Below the pieces are notes generated by a model. It ran no database searches. It was not told where the DNA came from and was given only the letters and a program-made list of their open reading frames with translations. DNA of 47,360 bases, taken from NCBI GenBank assembly GCA_045110285.1, contig JBGCGA010000035.1, forward strand, positions 1-47,360. Reading direction: 5' to 3'. Numbering within the stretch: position 1 is the first letter of the stretch; the number at the start of each line of letters is the position of its first letter. A program made the position numbers and the translations under genes. Source of the stretch: Putridiphycobacter sp045110285. Lineage in GTDB: Bacteria; Bacteroidota; Bacteroidia; Flavobacteriales_D; Crocinitomicaceae. Below are positions 33,699-43,449 of the stretch, one piece after another.

Positions 33699-34257
33699 AA
33701 TTGGTGACACCGTATCTGTAATTCATGACGTTATATCAGGAACAATTACTGAAATAGCAGGCAAAAAAATATCTATTGAAGATTCTGATGGTTTTGAAAG
33801 ACAATATAAATCTACTGATTTAGCATTAGTTTCTTTAGCGTCATACAATTTGGATTCTCATGAAGCAAAACAGTTTATTGCCGAAAATAATGATCATATT
33901 AAAGTGCAAAAGGCTATTCCCAATGCAAAAAAAACATCTCAAGAATTGAAAAGCTTAAGTTCAACTGAAATTGATTTGCATATTGAAGTTTTGATGCCTG
34001 AAGCAGTTAATTGGGGAGTTGGTGATATTTTACAAAAACAGATGATTGCATGCAGGGCATTTGTTGAAAAAGCAGTAGCTAACAAATTTAAACGAGTCAT
34101 TTTAATTCATGGAAAAGGTGAAGGTGTTTTAAAAAGCGATATTTATCGGTACTTAAATCGAGTCCAAGACCATTTGCATGTAGGGGTGTCATATCATGAC
34201 GCTGATTATAGATCATTTGGTACTGGAGCAACACAAGTTAATTTCAGTTATTCATGA
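33691..34257 (+). CDS. Smr-domain protein with N-terminal SH3-like region
   Basis: 188 residues. The first ~50 (FKIGDTVSVIHDVISGTIT) look like a small beta-barrel of the kind seen in MutS2/DUF2027 proteins. The Smr domain spans ~92-188: TEIDLHIE (D95, H97) and IHGKGEGVL (140-148) are the two conserved motifs of this endonuclease/RNA-binding fold. It is cytoplasmic, and probably binds or nicks nucleic acid; recent work links Smr domains to collided ribosomes, but the role here is not shown. It overlaps the genes on both sides (8 bp and 4 bp). Confidence 0.88.
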   Translation: MFKIGDTVSVIHDVISGTITEIAGKKISIEDSDGFERQYKSTDLALVSLASYNLDSHEAKQFIAENNDHIKVQKAIPNAKKTSQELKSLSSTEIDLHIEVLMPEAVNWGVGDILQKQMIACRAFVEKAVANKFKRVILIHGKGEGVLKSDIYRYLNRVQDHLHVGVSYHDADYRSFGTGATQVNFSYS

Positions 34258-34913
34258 AGCGTCTCCAAGTCATATGCGTTGTTTGTATTAGCTTTTTATT
34301 AGTAAGCTGCTTTGAGGTGATTGAAGATATCACAATCAACAAAAATGGCTCTGGTCATCTAAAAGTTATTTTAAATGCTAGTCAAAGTCGCTCAGATATT
34401 AATGCCCTTTTACTGTTGAAAGAGGTAAACGGACACCCAATTCCTAGTTTATCTGCAATAAAGTCTAAAATAGTATCATTCAAAGATTCAGTTCAGCAAA
34501 TGGCCGGATTCAGTAATGTGAAGACCCAATTTGATGACAAAAATTTCATTTTAGTCTTTGAAGCAGATTTTGATAAAGTTGAGCGACTAAATTCAGGCAT
34601 TTACAGGTTGTGGAATAAGTATGATAGGACAAGCTCAAAGCGAGAAGTGTATTTTAAATACGTCAATCAAGTTTTTACTCGAAAGCCGGGTCAATTATTC
34701 AATGCTATTTATCTAAAAATGCAGTCTGCCGATAGAAAAGTGTTGCAAAATGCAACTTATACTGCACTTTATAGATTTGAGCAATTGGTTAAAGCGCAAA
34801 AAAATAGTATGGCAAAGATATCTCCCAATAAAAAAGTTGTGTTTTTAAAGTTACCTTTGCAATTAATGATTGAAAAGCCAAGCTATTGGTATAATATTAT
34901 TACTCTTAATTAA
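34254..34913 (+). CDS. Lipoprotein of unknown function
   Basis: 219 residues. The signal ends in the lipobox LLVSCFE, with Cys19 lipidated. The mature start (EDITINKNGSGHLKVIL) is a beta pattern recurring in Bacteroidota lipoproteins. The remainder alternates strands and helices (QFDDKNFILVFEADFDKVERL). I recognise no enzyme. It shares the ATGA overlap with the Smr gene, and the DUF4836 gene begins 12 bp after it, so it probably works with that exported protein. Confidence 0.78.
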   Translation: MKRLQVICVVCISFLLVSCFEVIEDITINKNGSGHLKVILNASQSRSDINALLLLKEVNGHPIPSLSAIKSKIVSFKDSVQQMAGFSNVKTQFDDKNFILVFEADFDKVERLNSGIYRLWNKYDRTSSKREVYFKYVNQVFTRKPGQLFNAIYLKMQSADRKVLQNATYTALYRFEQLVKAQKNSMAKISPNKKVVFLKLPLQLMIEKPSYWYNIITLN

Positions 34914-34925
34914 CGATTTATTTTT

Positions 34926-36968
34926 ATGAAAAAATTAGCTCTTATACTATTCGTATTTTCACTAAGCCTTACTATAGCTCAAAAAAGTGTCGACCTTGAA
35001 TCTGTTATTCCAAGTGATGCTAGTATGGTTGTTCGAATTAACGGTGGTGAATTAACCAAGAAGGTTGGAATGAAAAATATTTCTAAATCAGAAGCTTTTT
35101 TGAAATTGCTTGAAGGAGAAATATTTTTAGGAAACGATAAAAAAAGAGTGACAGAAATAGGCGTAAACCTTGAAAAGGATGTTTACATGTTTTACAGATC
35201 AAACGAAAACATGACGTATACTGCCTACTTGTATTATATAGAAAAACCAAAATTATTTGCAAGCTATATTTCTGAAAAAAATGACTTTGTAGAAACTAAA
35301 AAAGGTAAAGATTATACTGCCATTTTTTACAAGAGCACAAGTTATTATAATGATGTTCAGGATTTTTTAGCATGGAATAAGAACTATGCGATTTATGTTG
35401 ATGTTAATTATGTTAGAGATAGACCATTAAAAGTTGAAGAAGAGGAATCTGTGATTATAGAAACGGAGTTAATTGATGCCCAAGTTGAAGAAGCTGCAGA
35501 CGCTGTAAAAGAGGCGACAGATAATTCCGTTGATTATTACCAAGAGCGTGAGGCCCAGAGGATAGCAAGACAGAAAACAAGAGACTCTTTAAGAGAAGTA
35601 GAACGACTCCAAAAACTTGAAATAGTAAGAGGAGTGTACGATCAAGAATTGGAATCATTTTTTGGCGGAAAAGTAGGTGCCAACTCTATTTCTAAAAATG
35701 AAAATTATACTAAAAGTAAAAAAGCAAATTCTGATGTTGGTGTTTGGATGAATTTAAGAGGAACGTCCCTTCTTTCTAGATCTATGTATAATTACGGATA
35801 CTACGGAAGAAGAAACGATTTTCCAGGTATGATGTCAATGTTTTTGGGGGCCTACGCTGGCAAAGATTTTAATGCGAATTTATTTTTTAATTCATCTGAC
35901 ATTACAATTGAAAGCAATATTGAGTTTATGCCTAAAATTAGTAGTTTATTAGAAGGGATTTATGGCACAAGTATCCCTAAAGGTTACCTAAAGTATATCA
36001 GTACCGAAAAAGTACTGGGCATTTCTTCAGTAAGTATGAACTCAGCAAAGTTTTGGGAAGCATTTCCTAAAGTATATGCTGAAGCTGCAATGCTGAGCAT
36101 GTACTCTCGCCCCGACGAAAAAGAAAGGGAAGGCATTAGGGTTTTAGTCGATTTTATTTCCATCATGATGGACGAAGAAGCTTTGTCAAAACTTGTGACA
36201 GGTAATGCCGTTTTTGTATTAAAGGACCTGGTACCAAAAGAAGTGGAGTATTACTCATATGAGTACAACGAAGACTATTCTGAAAGTAAGCGAGTGAAAA
36301 AGACTAGGATTGAGACTCGGCCTGACTTCTTACTCATGTTTGGTTCAAAGAATAAAGAGTTCATGACTAAACTGCTGGATCTTGCCTGTAAGAATGAAGT
36401 ATTGTTCAAAAATGGAAACTACTATTTCACTGATGGAGAATCTCGTGACTTTCCATTCGCATTATACTTTACTTTAACTGATGATATGGCTTTCGTATCA
36501 ACCAGTAAAACAGAGATCAAAGATTTAGCAGATGGAAAATCAATTGGAAATTTAGATAAAAAAATGGCAGCAAATGTTCTTAAAAATTCCAGCTATTTTC
36601 ATTTACACTTACCTGACTTACTAAGTAAAATTAGAGAGGAAGACATGACTAGAAATGAAGCGAAAATGCTAACTTATTTTAAAGATAATGGAGGCGAAAT
36701 TGAATGGTTCAATAATTTTTCTGAAAATAAATCAATTGGTAAAATGAGCATGAATACACCTAGTAAATTTAAAAATTCAGCACTTTTTATTTGGGATTTT
36801 ATTGAAACTGCTCATGAAATTGAGGAAGAGGCAAGAAAAGAACGCGAAGCAAGAAGTAAGGCCAGAGAGGAAAAATACAAAAATGAACAACCTGCCAATG
36901 CTGCTGAGGATGTTGAAGCACCTGTAGAAATGAAGTGTGAAACGGGAAAGTGTGACGGTGGTCACTAA
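34926..36968 (+). CDS. Exported DUF4836-family protein
   Basis: 680 residues with a signal peptide ending SLTIAQ. The body follows the DUF4836 pattern: SVIPSDASMVVRINGGEL at the start, an insertion with charged helix (EAQRIARQKTRDSLREVERL, near 205-225), then repeats of mixed alpha/beta and DMAFVSTSKTEIKDL near 520. The C-terminus is Glu/Arg/Lys-rich coiled coil and ends in a Cys-containing tail (EMKCETGKCDGGH). Function unknown, probably periplasmic or outer-membrane associated. Last gene of the M50-Smr-lipoprotein unit. A TACCTTTG at 34852-34859 inside the lipoprotein gene could be an internal promoter. Confidence 0.85.
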   Translation: MKKLALILFVFSLSLTIAQKSVDLESVIPSDASMVVRINGGELTKKVGMKNISKSEAFLKLLEGEIFLGNDKKRVTEIGVNLEKDVYMFYRSNENMTYTAYLYYIEKPKLFASYISEKNDFVETKKGKDYTAIFYKSTSYYNDVQDFLAWNKNYAIYVDVNYVRDRPLKVEEEESVIIETELIDAQVEEAADAVKEATDNSVDYYQEREAQRIARQKTRDSLREVERLQKLEIVRGVYDQELESFFGGKVGANSISKNENYTKSKKANSDVGVWMNLRGTSLLSRSMYNYGYYGRRNDFPGMMSMFLGAYAGKDFNANLFFNSSDITIESNIEFMPKISSLLEGIYGTSIPKGYLKYISTEKVLGISSVSMNSAKFWEAFPKVYAEAAMLSMYSRPDEKEREGIRVLVDFISIMMDEEALSKLVTGNAVFVLKDLVPKEVEYYSYEYNEDYSESKRVKKTRIETRPDFLLMFGSKNKEFMTKLLDLACKNEVLFKNGNYYFTDGESRDFPFALYFTLTDDMAFVSTSKTEIKDLADGKSIGNLDKKMAANVLKNSSYFHLHLPDLLSKIREEDMTRNEAKMLTYFKDNGGEIEWFNNFSENKSIGKMSMNTPSKFKNSALFIWDFIETAHEIEEEARKEREARSKAREEKYKNEQPANAAEDVEAPVEMKCETGKCDGGH

Positions 36969-36975
36969 GTGGTTT

Positions 36976-39900
36976 TTACTTTAGCAAGTACATTTTACCA
37001 AATCCTTTTGTAAAGTATTGGTCTGCGCCACTTTCTCTTAAGTCAACATCTTCGCCATTAATACTTGTTTTAACACGGTATAAATACACTCCATTTGCCA
37101 ACTGGTCTCCAAATTCATCTTTGCCGTCCCAACGGTAATCTGTGATGTTTCTGCCAATGTGTATGTCGCCTAGTTCATCCCTGGTTATTGTGCGCACAAG
37201 TTTTCCCGTCACTGTTAATATTTGAATGGTAAATTCGTCAGGAACCGCAGCCCCAGTTAGTGTAAATACAAATTGTGTTTGGGTAGAGAAAGGGTTAGGG
37301 TAGTTCATTAACTGAGTGATGGTTGATTCATGATCAACTTCAAATTCAATGTCATAATCTAAATCGCCAGATATATTTCCTGACTTATCCGCACCTTGTA
37401 CTAAAAGCCTATACGTCCCATCTAGTGGGAATTCACCTTGGTAAATAATTTTAAATTTTTTCGAATTCGCATTAGCTGGAATCCATTCCAGAAGTTGTTC
37501 ACCTGCTCCGTTTTTGAAATTTAAACGTTTTTGTACACCATTAGGGTCGGTTAAGTAAATTCCAAATAGTGCAGTGTCCGCCTCTTCGTTTAAAAGTAAA
37601 AAAGGATTTTCATCTTTTAATGAAATAATCACCTCACTAATAGGTGACACTAAATCTCCATTAAGTATAAAACGGTTATCAAAACTGACCTGTAAAATCG
37701 GATTTTCATCATCATTTACTACTTTGAACGGAATTTGACCAATATTATTGAAGTGATACATTTCAGGCTGATGTTTGATGTTATTTGGTCCAAATGGATT
37801 TACTTCTACCCACAAACTGTTCAATTCCGTTAATCCATTTGTAGGAATACTCAGCGTATCTTGCAGTAAACCACCAACCCTTAAAGAGTCTTGCAATGGG
37901 TAGGGTAGTGGTATTAATTGGTGATTACTTTTTTCAATCCAATAATCTACTTTTAAAGAATCCATAGGGTAGTCACTGATATTGGTAATGTCAAATTGAG
38001 CTACAATTTTATCGCCTTCCTGCAATGAGTCTTGCGTTAAATAATAACCTTTAGTAGAGGTAATGGCCGCTTCAGGTACTGGTTTATACAACACATGCCA
38101 ACGGTTTATTTGAGCAGGTGTTCCATTTGTCTCATCTAATAACTGAGCTTGTAATTGAATTAATGGATAGTTATTATGGTCTACTATCGATTCTAAATTT
38201 AATATTGAATCATTTACAGTAAAAATGGTGTCAATTAGCAAGGTTTTCAAACCATAATAATTAATGCCATATAGTCGCAATCTTGTGCTGTCTTCATTAT
38301 TGATGTCTAATGTACCTTGATCCCAATAGATAGCTTCCCATGCTCTGGCTGGCCCAATTTTAGGAGTGGTTTCAAATGCGTTACTAGTTAGGCCCACGAG
38401 TGTGTCTTCAAAAGCGATTAATTCGGTTAAGCTTGCACCGTATACTTCTTTTACACTACTTGGATTACCTTTTTGATAAAATCCTATGAACGGAACACTC
38501 GGTTTGTTTACGGCTACACTGTCAAAACCTAAATTTTGAAACGTGTTATATATTTGAGGGCTGTGAATATCCCACTGCGCATAATTCAGGAACCGAGCAG
38601 TGTATATTAGCACATAAAAACTATCAGGCACCACAGTTTGAATTAAATTTTCAAAGGCTGTTAATTGAGTTTGATCATTTTGATCAAATGCAAAAAATTC
38701 TTTTACTCTTAAGCGACAATTATTAGGATGACTCATGTCATTTGAATTTCCAAAATTATGATTTGGATTTTCAACAAAACCATTTGAATTATCTCTCGTT
38801 CCCCAAGGTTGTAATGTAATAGGGTCTATAACGGCTACCAGTAATTTTGGAATGGTAGTACAATAGTTCTCATCTCCATAGGGCCCTATTGTAAAGTTTG
38901 TTTTTCCAGCAAGAGCGGCACTTGTAGCGTTGCCTTTAACTTGACAGCGCAGTATTTGAGGGTTTTCGTTGAATTCTAAAATTCTATCAGTGCGGTTATG
39001 CGTCAGAAAGTCAAAGTCATTATTTTTAAACTGAAAGAAGTGATCCTGTCCCCATCCATTTTTGCCTTTTATATATTGAAATGAAAATTCACGCCAATTA
39101 TAATTTCCAGGATCATTTAAGCCTACTCTCCAGAAGTAAACGGTGCTGTCTTGGAACTGCAATGCGCTTGGCAATTCACTTTGATTTAACCATTCATTAG
39201 GTGCTACAGAAATCACGCCACCAGTAGAAGAGGTGAAGCTGTGTCTTAAAAAAGGAGAATTGAATAAATCTGTTGTATCAACTTCAAATTTATAAGAATT
39301 GAATTCCGCAAAGGGATTGATGGTAGATGCTTTTAAGCTGGCGGTGTCATTTGGCACTACAGCAAAATTGTAAGGCCAAATCGGTTGAATTCCATCAATA
39401 TCAAATACAACTGATTTCTCTATTCTATTGTTTTGTTGTTCATCATATTGCTCTTGAATAAAGTTAGGAATATCAACATTTACTTCAAATCTATTAATCC
39501 CAGTCCCTTGGTTTGCATAAAACGGAATAGTTATGCTAACGGTGTCAATATAGTTAAGTCCTGCCATTTCTAAAAAATAAGAAGAATCTCCTCCATCATC
39601 CGGAAAATGTCTAATAAACTCAATTCGAAAGGTATCTGTTACAGATCTACCAAGATTATAGACCACCAGGTTTAAGTCAATTGAATCTATGGTTAGATCT
39701 AATTTGTTAGGGGTGATATAAAAACCTGGTTCTTCGATTACAATTTCTGGTTTTGTATGATAATTTGGCCTCAATGCAGGGTCACCATGTAAGGTCATTT
39801 GCCCAAGTGTTGTTCTTAAACTAAACGATACTGAATTTTGAGATAAGGTATGGCAGGCCATTTGATGTTGTTGCCCTATTGTGGCTCCGTAATTCGATTT

Positions 39901-42117
39901 TGAAATTTGAGTAAATAATTGATCAGAAAACTGATTTAATCCGCTCGGGTAACCTGCGTTTACATTGGCCATAAACGCAATGGCACCTTTGTCTTCAATT
40001 AATACGTATTCTTGAGATGTACTAAATACATTTGGCTCATGAATATTTCCTGTTAAACAAGAATTACCAACAACAATAGGATATTTTCCAGAATTCGACC
40101 AATTGTTTGGATCATCTACATTTGAATCAAATCCTGTAACTGCAGAAGCGTGTCCAAAAAAGGTCATAAAAGAGACCCCTTCGTTAATTCTATCGGTCAC
40201 TTCGCTTAAAGAAACGGGATTAATAGGATCGGATGTTGTTTTATAGTAGGAGTGAACATTACCGCCAAAAAGAGTATCTTCTAATTTACTTTCGTAATTG
40301 CTTAAATAGGATTTAAAAAGGGATTGCTCAAATGAGGTACTTCCACCACCAAAATGTAAAATTTCTTTCTGCCAAAGCTTATTTTGAATGGTATAAACAC
40401 TTGTTTGACTCTGTACCAATTCATAATCTTTTACTTTATCTAGATAAGTAATCACATCATTGTCTGTTGTGGCTGCTAGTCTTCCAATTGGAATAAGTGG
40501 CGACATAATATTGCCTTCTAAATTGTGAGATATGAGTGCATCACTGGCGGGATAGCCAAAAGTTGGGACAAGGCAATTTTTATACGACGTAATATTCAAT
40601 CTCGCTCCGTCATGATTAGCGAGAGCAGTCCCCTCACTCGCTTCCCTGATTCCTTTACCAATTAAAAAAACATGATTAGGCTTTTCATTTAGAGCTGAAT
40701 TGAACGCATAATGCTCAAATCGTCTTATTCCCATTATTTGCTTGGGCACTCCTCCTCCAAATTGCAAATAAAGTTCTTCAATATTGGCCAAAATGCAATT
40801 TTTAGATCCCCCAGCTACACTTGCTCTATAATCTTTATATTGTGTTGCACTCGACCACAATTTTGGATGACTAATAATGATATAGGCATCATTAAAATCG
40901 GAATTCGAAAAATCAGTAAATAGTCCACTACCATTAACGGCTTCTATACTTTGCACCGTCATAATTTCGGTTTCATCAAGTAAAACAAATTTTTGTTTGC
41001 CCGAGTTGGCATTTGGGACAATCACTTGGTGTGTGGATGCGTTTTGTGTGACTGGAATTTTTTTAAGTACGCCATCAAATGCAAATGCAATAGGAGAATT
41101 TGAATTAAAATTCGTGAAATCAAGTCTGGTTTTTGCCCCAGTTCCATTTACAAGGTCAATATCAACATAGGAGGAATTATCCAAGTTTGGAGTGTGAGGG
41201 TAACTTAAATCAACATAAAAAACAGATTGATAATCTGATGCCGCACCTTGATCATTAACTGCTTTATGCTGAATTGTAGTAGAATTTGAGGTAATTACAG
41301 TTGGGGCAAATGAAAATGAATGATTTACTTTTACATATGCACTAAATAAAGTGTCAAAATAAGGCGTGTTATTGACGTTGATTTGCAAATGGTGGTTAGC
41401 CGATCCCGTAAAAGGCGCATTGGATAAACTGGCTATTGCTGAGGAGACTTTAACATCAGGTGCACCAATACCAGTGTATACATGACTGGTGTTAAAAATA
41501 GTATTTTTAAAATTTCCACCCCCCCACAAAGCATTATAGTAATTGCTCGACCAGCCTTCGCCACTCACGTATTCTGAGTAGGATGTTCCGGCAGTTTTGT
41601 ATCCGTGGGCATAGTAAATATTATATCCTATTGATCTGTTTTGTATAAAGTAAGGGGAGGGACTATATGAATTATATGCTACATCCGTTTCTTCCTGAAT
41701 TCTTAAATTATTACTGGAGTTATTGTAAGTTAAAAAGTAGGTAATTGTATCGTTATATAGCGGGAAATAGCGATTACCCATACTACTTGGTGAATCGAAA
41801 AGTAACGAATCCAGCCACGTGGTGTTTTTTTGACCATAAAATAGAATATAGTCTCCCGGATCAATAGAATTATCGCCACCATCTTCAATAAAAATAGCTT
41901 GCTCTTTTTCAAATCCCCACAGTTGAAATTGGTTTGATTGGGTAGTTGCTAGTGGAATTCCAGCATTGCTTAGTGTATTGTAATCTAGCTTATATACACC
42001 ATCTTCTACTATTTTAAAACTATAATACGATTGGTTGTAATTAATCCATTCGTTTCCAAACTGCGCATTGGCTACTATTGTAGAAAATATAAAAACACAG
42101 CTTAAAAGTAATTTCAT
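36976..42117 (-). CDS. porU: PorU-type T9SS sortase, long (PorU2-like) form
   Basis: 1,713 residues with a signal peptide (NAQ cleavage). The N-terminal domain begins WINYNQSYYSFKIVEDGVYK, typical of PorU proteins. The C25 gingipain-like peptidase domain spans ~420-790, with catalytic His656 in TFFGHAS and Cys687 in GNSCLTG, both intact. Several Ig-like beta domains follow. The last ~95 residues (NYPNPFSTQTQFVF, then DEFGDQLANGVYLYRV) are a T9SS C-terminal domain. PorU cleaves sorting domains from cargo at the outer membrane and attaches A-LPS; the P. gingivalis enzyme has ~1,150 residues, and this length fits the PorU2-like long group, whose exact role is less certain. It starts 3 bp after the PorV-like gene. 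Confidence 0.9.
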   Translation of the reverse strand: MKLLLSCVFIFSTIVANAQFGNEWINYNQSYYSFKIVEDGVYKLDYNTLSNAGIPLATTQSNQFQLWGFEKEQAIFIEDGGDNSIDPGDYILFYGQKNTTWLDSLLFDSPSSMGNRYFPLYNDTITYFLTYNNSSNNLRIQEETDVAYNSYSPSPYFIQNRSIGYNIYYAHGYKTAGTSYSEYVSGEGWSSNYYNALWGGGNFKNTIFNTSHVYTGIGAPDVKVSSAIASLSNAPFTGSANHHLQINVNNTPYFDTLFSAYVKVNHSFSFAPTVITSNSTTIQHKAVNDQGAASDYQSVFYVDLSYPHTPNLDNSSYVDIDLVNGTGAKTRLDFTNFNSNSPIAFAFDGVLKKIPVTQNASTHQVIVPNANSGKQKFVLLDETEIMTVQSIEAVNGSGLFTDFSNSDFNDAYIIISHPKLWSSATQYKDYRASVAGGSKNCILANIEELYLQFGGGVPKQIMGIRRFEHYAFNSALNEKPNHVFLIGKGIREASEGTALANHDGARLNITSYKNCLVPTFGYPASDALISHNLEGNIMSPLIPIGRLAATTDNDVITYLDKVKDYELVQSQTSVYTIQNKLWQKEILHFGGGSTSFEQSLFKSYLSNYESKLEDTLFGGNVHSYYKTTSDPINPVSLSEVTDRINEGVSFMTFFGHASAVTGFDSNVDDPNNWSNSGKYPIVVGNSCLTGNIHEPNVFSTSQEYVLIEDKGAIAFMANVNAGYPSGLNQFSDQLFTQISKSNYGATIGQQHQMACHTLSQNSVSFSLRTTLGQMTLHGDPALRPNYHTKPEIVIEEPGFYITPNKLDLTIDSIDLNLVVYNLGRSVTDTFRIEFIRHFPDDGGDSSYFLEMAGLNYIDTVSITIPFYANQGTGINRFEVNVDIPNFIQEQYDEQQNNRIEKSVVFDIDGIQPIWPYNFAVVPNDTASLKASTINPFAEFNSYKFEVDTTDLFNSPFLRHSFTSSTGGVISVAPNEWLNQSELPSALQFQDSTVYFWRVGLNDPGNYNWREFSFQYIKGKNGWGQDHFFQFKNNDFDFLTHNRTDRILEFNENPQILRCQVKGNATSAALAGKTNFTIGPYGDENYCTTIPKLLVAVIDPITLQPWGTRDNSNGFVENPNHNFGNSNDMSHPNNCRLRVKEFFAFDQNDQTQLTAFENLIQTVVPDSFYVLIYTARFLNYAQWDIHSPQIYNTFQNLGFDSVAVNKPSVPFIGFYQKGNPSSVKEVYGASLTELIAFEDTLVGLTSNAFETTPKIGPARAWEAIYWDQGTLDINNEDSTRLRLYGINYYGLKTLLIDTIFTVNDSILNLESIVDHNNYPLIQLQAQLLDETNGTPAQINRWHVLYKPVPEAAITSTKGYYLTQDSLQEGDKIVAQFDITNISDYPMDSLKVDYWIEKSNHQLIPLPYPLQDSLRVGGLLQDTLSIPTNGLTELNSLWVEVNPFGPNNIKHQPEMYHFNNIGQIPFKVVNDDENPILQVSFDNRFILNGDLVSPISEVIISLKDENPFLLLNEEADTALFGIYLTDPNGVQKRLNFKNGAGEQLLEWIPANANSKKFKIIYQGEFPLDGTYRLLVQGADKSGNISGDLDYDIEFEVDHESTITQLMNYPNPFSTQTQFVFTLTGAAVPDEFTIQILTVTGKLVRTITRDELGDIHIGRNITDYRWDGKDEFGDQLANGVYLYRVKTSINGEDVDLRESGADQYFTKGFGKMYLLK

Positions 42118-42120
42118 AAA

Positions 42121-43224
42121 TTAATTTATTGGGGCTTTTGTTGGTGGGTCTTTTAAACCAATTTTTAATGAAAATACGTGAGAGTATAAGGCCACAGAGG
42201 CATCACCTATGTCAGTAAAAGCATAATCTATTTGAACGCCTTTAAACCCAACTCCTAAGCCAATATTAGGCTGAAAACTTATCGATTCCGTGAGGTCCGA
42301 ATTTTTAACCCATTGCATATTTCCTGCTCCCATTCTTACGGCAGCAAATTTGCCATATCCAAATTCTATACCTACATGGGGATCAATACTTACTGGACTT
42401 GTTCTTATCAATACATTTCTCCTACCGTCAGTATTCAAATCTAAATTAATTTCGGAACTAAAATAAAATTCATTTTTGATCGGTGTTTTAAATTCAGCGC
42501 CTAAAATTACTTTCGGTAAGGTCAGTTCTAATCCATCTTGTGGCAATTCATTACCTGTGGCTTGAAAAACCTCTGTTGTAGCGCTATCTAAATTATAGCT
42601 CCAGGCATTAAAAGTGCTAGATACATCACGAACCACCGCTCCAAATTTCCATTTTTTTCCTAATGTGTAATTGGCACCAGCATCCAATCCAAAACCGATT
42701 GAATTAGCGAAATCTCCAACATGGCGGTAAATGATTTTAAAGTTTCCACCCACACTTAAGTTAGGAATGGCTTTTATTTTTTGTGCATATGAAAACAAGA
42801 ATGCGTAGTCGCCAGCGGTAAAAGTGGTAATTCTATCGTAATCTATAATGCCATTATTGTCAATAAGTTGTGTTGTATTCGGAATATCATCCACAGCAAA
42901 ACGAATAAATGAGAAACCACCAACACCATTATTGATAGGTTTTGCTAATCCAACATAGTCAAATTTTGAAATCCCTGCAAAATATTCGGCATGCATGGCG
43001 CCAACTTGCAACCAATCATCAACCCCGGTTAAGCCAGCAGGATTCCAATAACCGGCTGTGACATCATTAACACTAGCAACTACCGCATTTGATTTTCCTA
43101 AAGCACTGGCACCAATACCAATACTCAAAAATTCATTGGAATACTTTGGAGCTAAATCACCTTGGGCCATCATCTGTCCAAAACTTCCGATCAATATTGC
43201 TGACAATATGTGTTTAAACGCCAT
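42121..43224 (-). CDS. PorV/PorQ-family outer-membrane barrel
   Basis: 367 residues with a signal peptide ending FGQMMAQ. Early block YSNEFLSIGIGASALGKSN, then VNDVTAGYWNPAGL, is the recurrent PorV/PorQ N-terminal motif; the rest alternates strands of a FadL-like 14-strand barrel and ends VFSLKIGL before a short Pro-rich tail. PorV shuttles cargo to PorU at the attachment complex; this member sits directly before a long PorU-type gene, which suggests it is that sortase's dedicated partner. It could also be PorQ-like. On its minus-strand promoter side I see no full TAnnTTTG. Confidence 0.86.
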   Translation of the reverse strand: MAFKHILSAILIGSFGQMMAQGDLAPKYSNEFLSIGIGASALGKSNAVVASVNDVTAGYWNPAGLTGVDDWLQVGAMHAEYFAGISKFDYVGLAKPINNGVGGFSFIRFAVDDIPNTTQLIDNNGIIDYDRITTFTAGDYAFLFSYAQKIKAIPNLSVGGNFKIIYRHVGDFANSIGFGLDAGANYTLGKKWKFGAVVRDVSSTFNAWSYNLDSATTEVFQATGNELPQDGLELTLPKVILGAEFKTPIKNEFYFSSEINLDLNTDGRRNVLIRTSPVSIDPHVGIEFGYGKFAAVRMGAGNMQWVKNSDLTESISFQPNIGLGVGFKGVQIDYAFTDIGDASVALYSHVFSLKIGLKDPPTKAPIN

Positions 43225-43387
43225 AACTACTGTAAAATTAAAGATTATTTCTTTTCCTCTTGTACAAACTTTTAAAAAATGATTTTATTGCTCTGTTAAT
43301 AAGTCAAGTTTTACAATTTTGAAAATACATGATGAGCGCTATAACTCAATTTCCAAACCTCAAGGAAATTCATTATTCCGCAGGATT

Positions 43388-43434
43388 AAAATTCTTCCCT
43401 TGGGGAAGATGTCCGAAGGACAGATGGGAATTTT
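43388..43434. repeat. Cloverleaf-like palindromic element (three-way junction)
   Basis: A closing stem AAAATTC (43388-43394) pairs with GAATTTT (43428-43434). Inside are two perfect 5-bp hairpins: TTCCC-TTG-GGGAA (43395-43407) and TGTCC-GAA-GGACA (43410-43422). I recall intergenic elements of this general type (short C/G hairpin, GAA-loop hairpin) in Bacteroidota genomes, but cannot check copies here; this is the only one in the window. It ends just before the start region of the pssA-like gene. Confidence 0.7.
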
Positions 43435-43449
43435 TTGCATCTTTGTGCT

